Below are positions 10,733 to 20,399 of a stretch of 26,580 nt of DNA, one piece after another. Made by a program: the position numbers and the translations under genes. Every line of letters starts with the position of its first letter. Position 1 is the stretch's first letter. Source of the stretch: Pleurotus djamor (taxonomy: Eukaryota > Basidiomycota > Agaricomycetes > Agaricales > Pleurotaceae); NCBI GenBank assembly GCA_029747585.1, contig JAPEVF010000633.1, forward strand, positions 1-26,580. The letters run 5' to 3'. Under the pieces are notes generated by a model, which saw only the letters and a program-made list of their open reading frames with translations, did no database searches and had not been told where the DNA came from.

Positions 10733-12132
10733 ATGAGTCAGACCAGGAGTACAGGTATTATTTGACTTCGCTCGGTTGTGATGACCTCGTCATAACCGCT
10801 CTTCCAGACGTGCATTTTCCTCCCGAAATCCTCAGCCAATTCATCACTGAACTGGGCTCAGGTGACCGAAGATTGCTCCTTCCTCTCCTACTTGCCTCGC
10901 GACAGCTGCATAATATGACGCTTCCGCTTCTCTATGAATCCTTCACCGTTACGCCTGAGCACGGTTTTACATATCCAGTTCCAGCTGAAGCCCGCGAATT
11001 GTACTTTCCATCCTTTTTCATTGATTCCGATAGACTTCCACTGCTTTATGATACCCTCAATGGTGAAACCGGAGAGCACCTCTCCGTACTCACAAAGGCC
11101 TTCTTCATGCATCCCATGCTGTGGTCTCAGCCACCAGAGCTTGCCGAACAGACGATGAAACACGTCCTCTCCCTCCTTCCTCATTTCCTCCATCTACAGC
11201 GACTATCAGTTCGTGCCATCTTCCTTCGGCATTTGGAGCGCGGAATGGATGAGGTCATACCACAGTCCATGCACATAACTCATCTAGACATCAGCTCGGC
11301 ATTTCCTGATGAAATCGTCGTAATCTTACGAGGATTTCCAAATCTCCGTGTCCTGGCCATCACCTTGGGATCCGCATTTGGGGAGGAGCCAGACGTGGAC
11401 TGTGGCGGCCTCAGCTTACCGGAGCTACACACGTATTCAGGTCCAACGTGCATCTGGCGGGGGATTTACAAGACTTCGCCCCTTGTTCGGTCTCTTCAAT
11501 GCCTACCATCAGAGAGTCGACCACCAATGTATCCCTTCTACGCAAGCATACGGACCCTCAGCCTCAATTTTCGTGATTTACAGGCATACTACGCCGTTCT
11601 ACCCCACCTTCATCAATTGGAATACTTTGAGATGACGATGTTTGACTTGGCTGTACGTGGTTTGCTTCCTTGGCTTTTGCTTTGCTAATTGACCTTGGTG
11701 GGCTATCTAGGACCGAACGGATCAGTTTATTGAGAACTTAGAAGGAATACCTTCTCCAAATTTCAAATACCTGGCGATCGATACAATGAGGCCGAAGGTA
11801 TCAGGAGTATGGGATCCCACAGCGCGGTCGTTGTTCGAGAGAATTCCATCTCTTGTGTTGATTGACATCACTGGCCCACGCTGGGAGTCTGGAACGATGA
11901 GATATGAGTCCTTCCGGTATACACGCTGTGCATCTCCGACACACATGACGCCATCCAGGTATCTAGTATTTGGATGGTGGTGGCATTCTGTTGAGAACGA
12001 CTTGAGAGCTGCTGGTGAGCTCTTTCTTACACCTAAATTTTGTGTCGCTCAATTGTAGTCAGGCCTCGAAACGTGAAATTAAGATACTTGTGGACGCTGT
12101 TCTCTTACCTTACCGCTCCCCTCTCTGATTGA
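10733..12132 (+). CDS. F-box-like protein, subfamily 1 (414 aa)
   Basis: Exons are 10733-10754, 10808-11652, 11711-12014 and 12059-12132. Phases 1, 0 and 1 all match. The protein begins MSQTRSTDVHFPPEILSQF. The F-box-like region covers residues about 8-50 (FPPEIL, LLASRQLHNM, LPLLYESF), followed by leucine-rich segments such as LQRLSVRAIF, ITHLDISSAF and LRVLAITLG. FGWWWHSVENDL lies near the end. It is the paralogue of the minus-strand gene at 3912-5237: the 22-nt first exon and the first two intron positions are the same. The third intron is not seen in the other copy, which reads straight to a stop. Expected role: substrate receptor of an SCF ubiquitin ligase, unproven. It runs convergent to the BTB gene. 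Confidence 0.85.
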
Positions 12133-12306
12133 TTTTGTGTTCAGAAAGAACGGAAGTACAAAGTATTTCTCATGTACTCTAGAGTATTTACCTATGGCAC
12201 ACATCCGTCCCCCGTTGCTTTCGCTTGTCAATGGTTCCGCAGAACCGTCATACCCAGCCGAAGTGTCTAACCACGCAATCTGAGCTTGGTCTCCCAAGCC
12301 TGGCTA

Positions 12307-13162
12307 CTAGAAGGGCAACCCAAAGTCACTCTAAGATATGTGTTCAGGTTAACTCACATTCTGTCAATCCCAAGAAGACGAAAGCACTTACATCCCCAAC
12401 TGCGCTGTTCACATGAGCCTTGAGTCTCCTCGCCAACCCCAGTTGCTCCGCTGAGTGGTAGGCATTTCCATTGTTATCCCCCTCCAGCTCGAGCATTCGA
12501 AGAACAGCTAGAGGTCCGAGCGTGTCCGCTCCATTATTTGCGGCCGCGCTTGGATAGTTGTACGCGTTTAAGGCAGAGGCGAGAAAGTCCTGAGCTGCGG
12601 TACAGCATTTGAAGTGGTACCGAAGTAGCTTCACGGAGTCGTTCCCCAAGGGCGAGCAGTCGATGGCTTTGAACTGCGTGTGGATTTGGCTGTGAGCTAA
12701 GAGGAGGGATGCTTTCACAGCGACTTGACGCAGGTCGTCCCAGTCGTACTGACACGCCAACGCGTACGATTTCACCGGGTTCGTCTCGATGTCGTCCTTG
12801 TTCAACTTGATGTACGCCCGTTCCAAAAGACCCAAGGCCCTATCAACCTGATACTTATCGACCGCCCGTAGAACTTTCAACAAAACGTCGCTGTGAGGAA
12901 CGACTGGGTCATGGATCGGATAACAGTAGCGGAGAACGAGGTCGAGTGTACCGGAGTCTTCATCGAAAGGAACTATCTCCAGGTCGAGCTTTCGCCCCAA
13001 TGATGATTTAGGCTGAGGCATCGAGAACATGTCGTTGAAGAAGGGGGATGCAATCGATAGGATGACTTTGTGGACACGAAATTCAACACCGTCGGAGGAA
13101 CGGAGGATCATGTCGGCGTCTTGTCTGTTCAATGGCGAGGTGGGTCGTGGTGATGCAGACAT
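12307..13162 (-). CDS. BTB/POZ domain protein (about 264-272 aa)
   Basis: The main exon is 13162-12392, beginning MSASPRPTSPLNRQDADMIL. The BTB fold covers residues about 14-115: DADMILRSSDGVEFRVHKV, then LSIASPFFNDMF, then LDLVLRYCYP. A helical region (VLRAVDKYQVDRAL, YALACQYDWDDL) resembles the BACK-like extension of basidiomycete BTB proteins. At 12391 a GTAAGT donor follows GGG GAT. Splicing 12391-12331 (61 nt, ends atcttag) gives the short tail SDFGLPF and a stop at 12307. Without splicing the frame stops at 12344. I favour the spliced form. BTB proteins often bridge substrates to CUL3 ligases or form dimers; here the role is unknown. It heads duplication block 1, and a relic copy lies at 18760-18859. 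Confidence 0.8.
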
Positions 13163-13265
13163 CGCTGTATGGAAGCAGTATTGTGTGACTGTTGTACCGT
13201 AACATCGAAGTAGGTGAATTAAAGATGAGAAACTGTCGAGGACGTGGTCAATGAAAGCAACTCAC
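13163..13265 (-). promoter_or_regulatory. Probable 5'-UTR intron of the BTB gene
   Basis: A GTGAGT donor at 13265 and a CCATACAG acceptor ending at 13165 flank about 101 nt. The acceptor sits two bases before the BTB start codon at 13162. Together with the TATA motif upstream this suggests a leader intron. Confidence 0.4.
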
Positions 13266-13325
13266 CTCACAGACGGCGGGTTGAAGCTTGAAGATGGCTG
13301 TTCGAGCGACGAGCCGCTCAACGCT

Positions 13326-13333
13326 CTATATAC
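13326..13333 (-). promoter_or_regulatory. TATA box of the BTB gene
   Basis: On the minus strand the motif GTATATAGAG lies about 60 bp upstream of the probable leader-intron donor. It would put the transcription start near 13295. Confidence 0.45.
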
Positions 13334-13626
13334 TGCGACAGATGGGCACGAGGCATGTGTGAGGCAAATCCATGGATCATCATGATGGTCGGACAAAGCG
13401 TCTGATCGCGTCAGATAGAGTTTGGTCGAGCATGATGCGAATAGGGAGCCCCCTTAGCACTCGTTTTACTGACTGTGGGAAGTTACTTTCGCACAGTCAA
13501 ACAAACAGGGCGGCTTGCTCCTTGGACACGACATCTGACTCTCCGATAGGATACATTCGTATGGTCATTCCGATTTAGAGTAGGTCTCCCCAAGTCCCCG
13601 CTTCGCCCTCGACTCCTTTCTGAAAG
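13334..13626. other. Intergenic, nothing recognised
   Basis: This stretch lies between the BTB promoter and the stop codon of the broken F-box gene. A 68-codon plus-strand frame (13372-13578) has no features and is regarded as chance. Confidence 0.4.
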
Positions 13627-15039
13627 TCAACCGTGGTGATTCCTGAGGACATTCTCCACATCCTCGCCAGCTCGTTCCCACCACTTCTGGAAAGGACGTA
13701 GAGACGCTGGGGGCATATTGACAGGACTCTTTTGGTCACGAAGCAAGCGCATGACACACGAATTTTCGTCGTCGTGGATGTCCACATCCACAATGGCTAG
13801 TCGTTCGAAATGGTCGAAGAGGACGGCAGGTGTTTTTGTATCGGTTTCTGAGTGGTAGTAGGATTCGAGGTTGATGTATTTGAGAGATTACGATGGGATA
13901 CTGAAAAGGGCATCGATATTCGGTACGCCCTAGAGTATTGTGCGTGGAGGTAAGTTGCGAAATCGAGCAAGAGTTTAGAGAGGTACAACGTGGAACACTT
14001 ACTTCAGATGACACCGCTGTGGTTGAGACACATTCGACGTTGGAAAGATGTTCCACAAGATGCGCAACCCCCCGCAGGTCAGTGGATGAGACTTGGAAGC
14101 TCAGGAGATCGCGTAAGATTGGAATCGGGGGCGTGGAACTGGGAATACCGTTGAACGAAAGGTGTTGAAGTGACCTCAATGAAGATATGGGCAGAAAGCG
14201 ACGTCGGTATAATGTAGACCAGAGTCTCGCATTCACCTCGAGGGAAACGAGTCTATGGAGTCCAACCGCGTGGTGGCCTGAAATTGGGAGAGGTTTTGAA
14301 TTTGGTACGCTGACAAATTGCAGACCTGGGTGTTGCTCGAGGAGAGCGAGTACGTCGTTCGATTTTGCTGGTCCGAAGATTTATAGGTGCGCCAGCTGAG
14401 CTGCGGTAGGGAGGCTGCAGAGGATATTTATTGGGACGGGGAAAGTGAACTTGGAGCCAACGGACACGCGCTGGATGTTTACAAAGAACGGCAAAAGAGC
14501 ACAGAGCTCCTCCCAGCCATCCTGCAATATCTCCCACCGTCTATCGACATGTCTCATTCCTTGATAGAATGGATTGAGGACGAGAGAGGTTGTGTAGGTC
14601 GCCAGGGATGGATTATTTGTGAGCGTGGCGTGCAGTTCTGAAAGACGGTGAAGCGGAATCGAGATATGAGAGAAGGTGGTGTACGGGACCTGTGGTTCCC
14701 AGTCTACGGGTGAAATTTCAATGAGACGACTGCGAGGGTAACCCATTGAAAAGAACTATTCACCAAGACCTTCCTCAATAGAGAGTGGTCCTCTGCTGTG
14801 TGCTGCAACCCATTGAATCAAGTCATCGGAGCCCGAATACGTTATCGAGATTGAGGTGTAGATAAGCGGGGTTACCAGTGCGTGTAGCTGTCCTGAAGCA
14901 AGTTGGAGGGGTAGGAGTTGACTGCGATCATACGAATCATGGTTAGAAATGATCATCCCCCAGAGTTTGACCGGCAATTCCGCTGTCATCGAAGTCATCG
15001 AGGAGTCCAGCTGTGTTTGAGTTTATTCTTACATGTCAT
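13627..15039 (-). pseudogene. F-box-like gene, subfamily 2, with two nonsense codons (copy A)
   Basis: Exons by comparison with the copies at 18931-20325 and 23768-25151: 15039-15033, 14982-14764, 14703-14003 and 13929-13627. All splice sites and phases are preserved and the frame totals 410 codons. It is interrupted by TAA at 14383-14381 (after LPTAAQLAHL) and TAA at 13890-13888 (IPS-stop-SLKYI, where the paralogues have Lys or Pro). The start is a 7-nt exon (ATGACAT) spliced to ELPVKLWGMI, the F-box-like motif; LHALVTPLIYTSI follows. The tail PFQKWWERAGEDVE survives. Everything except the two stops is intact, so inactivation looks recent. A shortened protein of about 180 residues, retaining the F-box, could still be made. 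Confidence 0.8.
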
Positions 15040-15419
15040 TTTTCATCCGGAAATTGGAATATGGACTATTGTTGGCGGTGATTCAAGGAAGAGGTAGATT
15101 GGATATGGAATCACAGGTGTTGAAACGTGGGCGTTCTTTTTGCGTTCTTTAGATTCGTCTCAATTTGGGATTACGTGCAAAGGATACTGCCGAATCGTGA
15201 CAGGTAGACGGGAGTGGATGCGCTCCCAACGCTGCGACAAGATCACTCTATGACGGAGGGGATTAGCCGGGAGGAAGGCAGGGATAGCATCGGTATCTGA
15301 TCTGTCGAAGAGCGCCCGATAGGGGACGGTACACTCAGAGAAGGATGTCGACTTGGACTCTACGAGCGGGATAGAAGCTACTTGGGATCTTATGCGCCTG
15401 TGATACTTCATGGGTGCAA

Positions 15420-18060
15420 AAGACCGCACTGTACTTGCATTCACGAAGGCCCAAGCATGTCCGAGGTGCCAGTTTCTGCGTGCTGAGCTCCTGTCATCCC
15501 TGCGGAGTTGAAATTGGGATTAAATCTTTTGGCGCGCGCTCGGCGCCGAGCTTGCTCGCTCTTCCTGCTTGCATGTTCTCCCGTCCCTCCATACATCCCT
15601 CATTCAGACAACATACGTATGCAACGTTGATGCTCAGGATCTCAGCTTTTTGACTGCATTCACCTTGGTTATGGACGGCTTCGGGTGCGTGTCCATCAAT
15701 GCTGAAATTTGAAAATCAGCCGTGGTTTTGACGCATATCCTTGTTTTTCCAGACCCCGTTCNACCCATACTACCCTCATCGCGGTTCTGAATTCTCTGGG
15801 CGGTATCGAAGTGGGAATGGGAGGAGAGAGGATGGGAGTAACGACTGAGCCTGGTCGGCCCGCGTTCTCTCCAGAACCTTGAATCCCAGGACCTCGGAGA
15901 ACCGGCTTCAGAGAAATCAAGCTTGTCCCCACTCCTTGTTGCCGCGCCGTTTTTCATTTTTCGTGCTCCAATGCTCCCTGAAAGTCCGCAAATGACCTTC
16001 AAGTCACCTTTCGTCACGTCTAGTACACAGAGGAAGCACGAGGACCGTGATGTCGCCCGGTTAGATGTAATATACGCGTTGGGGAGGACAAATACGTAGA
16101 CGAAAGGAATACGCGCGTCAGCTATGAGCTGAGGGCGAGGGACGTTGTGAGTTTGCTTTCTGCATCCCTTTGTTACTTTGTTGTCGCGTTCCTTGCTAGC
16201 CTTTTCGTCATTTGCTCTTTTTTGCGTTTTCTTTGCCTTTGTTCTTTCTTCTTTGGTTCTTGGACCTATAGACTTATGGTTAATGCCTATCTGACTCCGA
16301 CATCCTTGGTTCACAGGTCGTTCGCTTGACTTCAAAACGACACCACGATCGACGGCCTTTCCCCCACCATAACCGTCGCCTCGTACCCGTTACGGACACC
16401 AGGCGAGCGTATGGTCAACCACGAGCTACGCTTCTGTCGGCGCTCGCCATCCTGGGGGGAAACATCGCAAGAAGACATGCGGAAGCAACAGGAGGGGACG
16501 TTGTGCGTGTTGAGCATCCCAATGCAGCCCTCCATGCTGGGCGACAGATGTAGGAAAACAAGAATGCGTGTTCTTCGGTAAGTTCTCTATACCTCCCTGC
16601 CCTTTTCACATCCCTACTCTAAGGAGTCCTTGGCCGTCGTTTGATTCTTTTCTAATTTTGCTCTCGCATAGACGGCTCTATCGCCAAGCCATGTACCTTC
16701 ATTCACTAGCGTACCTCGCAGAGTCCCCTGCCCAGGTTGGAGGTATAGATGCGTGACGGCTGCGTCATATAAGGACAGGTAACTACGACAGGTAAGTCCA
16801 AGTCCACCTTTTTGGTTCCTGTTTAGTTCTATCGGGGTTCCCTTCGTTTGCCAACGCTTTTCCTTTCTATGCTAGGCTCGCCATCTGGTACCCTCCGACG
16901 CAACGGGTTCATCGTTGGCGTCGTTAACACTTGTTCTTCCCCTGACTATTTTGTTGGTCGTCCACCGATGCACCACCTCCAATTTACATCGCTACAAAAC
17001 CGCAGGGATGGCGGGCTCGGCGGCGGCGCGCATGCCCTGATCGTGTACGGGCAAGAAATGTGTAGAGACGCTCGTTCACAGAAGCTTGGCGTGCTCTGTA
17101 ATTGGTGAAATTGCGTTCGTTTTGTTTCCTATCTTGCGTCCTGGTGCTTGGTGTTCTCCCCTCTCTTGTGATATGTCTTGAATTCGAGGCGTCGATGTGA
17201 ACAGCTTTTGGGTGGTCGGCGAGCGCGACGNCTCGGCTTCCCGTCCCTTCCTGCCTTTCTTCGTTTTCTCATTCTCATGTGTCTCTTTCGCTGTTGATGT
17301 AGACGTCGTTTGGCGATCGTGCTCTCAATATACGGCTAGCTTTTTCCATGTGACTTTCTGTTTTTTTGTATCTTTGGCCTTGCCTTTGGCGATTTGTGGG
17401 CATTGGCCTTCGTCGTTTTTGGTTATGTGGTTTTGGTGGAGTTGTTCTCTGGGGTTTTTGCGTAGTCTCTTGCCTTTCGTTCCCTTCCTTCTCGCAATTT
17501 GTCGTTTGTGGTGGAACTAAGCTGACAAGCCTTTGTACCCTTCTGACCGTTTACGGGGAGACCGTCCAATTTGCTCAGCTCATTTATGACAATAATGTCT
17601 TGTTGCGCGATGGTTTGCTATGGGCTCGTTGCGTCCTTTGGCTCCGTCTGATGACTCTGCGTGTAACGGAGATAGTCCCTTTTCTTCATGCCATCCAGTT
17701 CGGTCGTTCGTGCTGAAATGTGGATCATATGCGCTTCCCAATACCTTGTCCCCAGCGTGTTTCTGTCTTTGTTGTCCCTCTTCTGTCTTTTCCATAGTTA
17801 TTGGTTCATACTGACCTGGCCCTCTCTCTCCTCGATATCTAGGCCGCGAGATGAACCACGTCGAACAAAGAGGGAGCTTGGAATTCCACTGCTGTCGCCT
17901 CGGGAGTATCAGCGGCATCAGCAGCCTAAGCCTGCTGGTGCCTGGCTACGATATCACGACTGCCTCCATCGCAACGAGCAAATGCTAGGACCAATCTACC
18001 CCCGCCGTCGCGGATGCATACGCTACCTGCATCATCATCATCTTTTACCCTCTGTTCAGA
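15420..18060 (+). pseudogene. Decayed spliced gene X, copy 1
   Basis: This segment matches 20400-22360 over most of its length. Shared blocks include the GAATCCCAGGACCTCGGAGAA region (15882 here, 20773 there), CATCCCAATGCAG/CATCCCAATCCAG, and ATGTAGGAAA. Splice-like intervals are conserved in order on the plus strand: 16578-16671 (gtaagt...gcatag), 16792-16875 (gtaagt...gctag) and an acceptor at 17842 preceded by actgacctggccctctctc. This fixes the transcribed strand as plus. No single frame survives across exons, and the two copies disagree about which frame is open. It is either a dead protein gene or a spliced non-coding transcript. One ambiguous base is at 15762 and another at 17231. No family recognised. 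Confidence 0.55.
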
Positions 18061-18754
18061 TGGGATTCGCGCATCAGTCCCCATAGATCGCTGAATGAAC
18101 TGAGTGGTTGCGACTCTTCCTCAAACAGGTAGCATGCTCATCCTGCGCCCTTTAACCACCGTCGCTGCCGAGTAAAGCCACCCTTTCAGACGACCCACCA
18201 TTTGATGTCATTCTCTCACTCCTACAAAATGCTGCCTTCGGACTGTACTATGCCCTCATGCTCTAGATGAGATTTTTACGTGCCGTAGTTCCACTGATAC
18301 CTTCCATGCGTACCCAAAGGCCGGCCTTGCGGTGCTGAACTGTGGTCGGGCTGACAGTACTAGGAGGAGGCTTGCGGAAATCTTGGTGGCTCTCGGGCCC
18401 AGAGCCCAGCAAGCCCATCGTCGCGGTACCGATGGGACGCACGCTATGGGATCGCGCTTGACATTCTTATTTATATCTTTGTACCCCATCATCAATCATT
18501 TCTTGTGTACCCCAGACATCGAGGACTGAAGTACGAAGATCTTGTAGATACTCATGAGTCGTCCACCGCCCTACATATCCTTCGTTGTTCCCCCTCGGCT
18601 TCGGTTAATTGTCTCTGTTCATGATGGTTGAGCATTGATATTGAACTGTCATACCACGCTGCGATCCATGTAAAGTACACCACATCGTCTCCTGGCCTCG
18701 TAAGCCTCGATTTGAGGGTGGTGACATCGTATTCTGTCGATACCAAGCGCAGAA
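18061..18754. other. No gene recognised; junction of the two duplicated blocks
   Basis: The stretch lies between the end of recognisable X copy 1 and the BTB relic. Short frames on both strands have no features. The left boundary of duplication block 2 should lie here. Confidence 0.4.
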
Positions 18755-18759
18755 ATTGA

Positions 18760-18859
18760 CATCCTGATATTTCGCCTCGGCTTTCACCAGAACATCGCTG
18801 TGGAGAAGTACTGGGTCGTGCAACAGAAGGTGATATTGGAGAACAATGTCAAGAATCAT
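18760..18859 (-). pseudogene. Relic of a BTB gene
   Basis: The minus strand encodes ILDIVLQYHLLLHDPVLLHSDVLVKA and then KYQ, which aligns with LDLVLRYCYPIHDPVVPHSDVLLKV...DKYQ of the intact BTB protein. DNA similarity is also evident (for example ACATCGCTGTGGAGAAGTAC against ACGTCGCTGTGAGGAACGAC on the plus strand). Only about 35 codons of the BTB C-terminal part remain. No start, N-terminal BTB core or downstream helical region is left, and a short deletion removed residues between the two matched parts. Its place beside F-box copy B mirrors the BTB/F-box order in block 1. Confidence 0.8.
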
Positions 18860-18930
18860 GATGTACGTATGTTTTGAATGTAAGCGGAGCCAAAGACATT
18901 CGATATCGCGGATTCGGGGACGAGTCTACT

Positions 18931-20325
18931 CTACTTGTTTGATGTGAGCCTCTCAATTTCTCCGCGGGCCCTACCCCACCATGTTTGGAATGGCTCAATA
19001 CCTACTCGGTCCCACTTCGTCGGGCATGGCTGACCACGCAAAAACCGCATCGCCGTGCGTTTGCTCCCCGTGTAGTCATCATAGGACTCCCAGTCCACAA
19101 TGACCAGCGTTGGGAAATGGTTGAAGAGGTCGGTGACCGTCGGAGTGTCATAGGTAGTACTTAATAAGAGGTGGATATACAAGAGAGATTTGGAAGGGAT
19201 GTCAAAGATGTCCTGGATGTCGGAAGCACCCTATTGTATGTGTTGCAAAATTAGAATATATAGAAAAAAAAAAGACCGGGGGGAAACGTACGTGGTACAT
19301 TGCTTTGATTGAGATGTACTCGACGCTACGAAGGTGGAGGCAAATCTGTGTCATATGTGATGGGTCCTCGAGCGAGAGTCGAAGGGTGAGGAGATTGCTC
19401 AAAGTTTGCGTTGGGGGAATTGAGCTAGGGATGTCTTCGATAATAGTGAGGGATATGTGTCTGACTGCGCGCAGGGGCAGGATTGACAGCCTACAAATCC
19501 AGTCTGCCCAAATGGCCGCGCCTACGTCAAAGCGAGCCAACCTTGGAAGGTTGATGACAGTATTGGCGGGAAGGACAGTCGAGGATGCGACTGAATCCCT
19601 TACAATGACAGATTGAAGATTCGGGTGCGATTTGAAGAGGCGAAAAATGGCTTCGGTGCTTTCCGCACATTGAATCTCAATATGTGTTAACTGGCACGTA
19701 GTCGGTAGACTGTGGAGAATTTGTGGTGGGAAGCTTAGGGAGTACGGGATGGAGACCCGTTGGAGGTTTGCGAAGAACGGCATGATAGCACGAAGCTGTG
19801 TCCATCCCTGCCTCCTTATCCCCTCCCATCCATCCACTAGTCTAGCAAACTCGGAAAATGGATTGAGGAGAAGTGAACTGGTGTGCGCTGCGAGCGAAGG
19901 GTTGCTTGAGAAAGCCGCGTGCAGTTTTGAAAGGCGGTGGAACGGGATGGATATGTGGGGAAAAGTAGTATACAGTGAGTCCTGTGGATTCCTAGCTATG
20001 ATACATTGAATGGGTTGGACGGATCGAGACAACCGGAAGGGACGACTCACCAAGAATGCTTGGTATCTCAGTGACTGCATGTCCACTGAGTGATGTAGCC
20101 CAATCGGCAAAGGAATCCGAGTCAGAGAACGTTATGAGAATCGAGCTGTAGATGAGGGGAGTCGACAAAGCGTATAACTGTTTTGAAGCCCGTTGAAGGG
20201 GCAAGAGCGCGTTACAATCATGGTGGTTGACAATGATCGATGCCCATAGTTCCACGGGGAAGCTCGCTGTTTGCGCTTAGTTGCAGCTCAGATGTTGAGT
20301 GAATGCGTTGATCCTCACCTATCAT
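18931..20325 (-). CDS. F-box-like protein, subfamily 2 (407 aa), copy B
   Basis: Exons on the minus strand are 20325-20319 (7 nt), 20263-20051, 19995-19292 and 19230-18931. Phases 1, 1 and 0 match and the frame is uninterrupted. The start reads MIASFPVELWASIIVNHHD, with the F-box-like motif at residues about 5-45 (PVELW, LPLQRASKQLYAL, TPLIYSSI). Downstream segments include FPHISIPFHRLSKLH, LQRVSIPYSLSF, LTHIEIQC and VEYISIKAM, a leucine-rich-like array. The C-terminus has PFQTWWGRARGEIE. The last intron holds an A/T run (10 bases at 19264-19273). It is the intact counterpart of pseudogene A. Predicted role is an SCF substrate receptor, by family only. Confidence 0.85.
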
Positions 20326-20399
20326 TCTGTGGTAGAACGGCCTCACGATTTTCAGTGGATGTTTTGGTTGAAGAAGCTTGACACAGCGCCAATCAATGA

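Noticed and set aside
10888..11193. 101-codon minus-strand frame inside the F-box exon
   Set aside because: Antisense shadow of a well-supported exon.
15634..16335. A 233-codon minus-strand frame with a Walker A-like string (G-X-T-G-S-G-K-T) near 15765
   Set aside because: Conserved splice sites place the transcribed strand on plus. The matching position in copy 2 (near 20640) does not keep the motif. One codon includes the ambiguous base at 15762. No Walker B or other NTPase motif follows.
16..17231. Single ambiguous bases at 16, 15762 and 17231
   Set aside because: They are isolated consensus uncertainties, not gaps, and affect only the left-edge frame and the decayed X copy 1.
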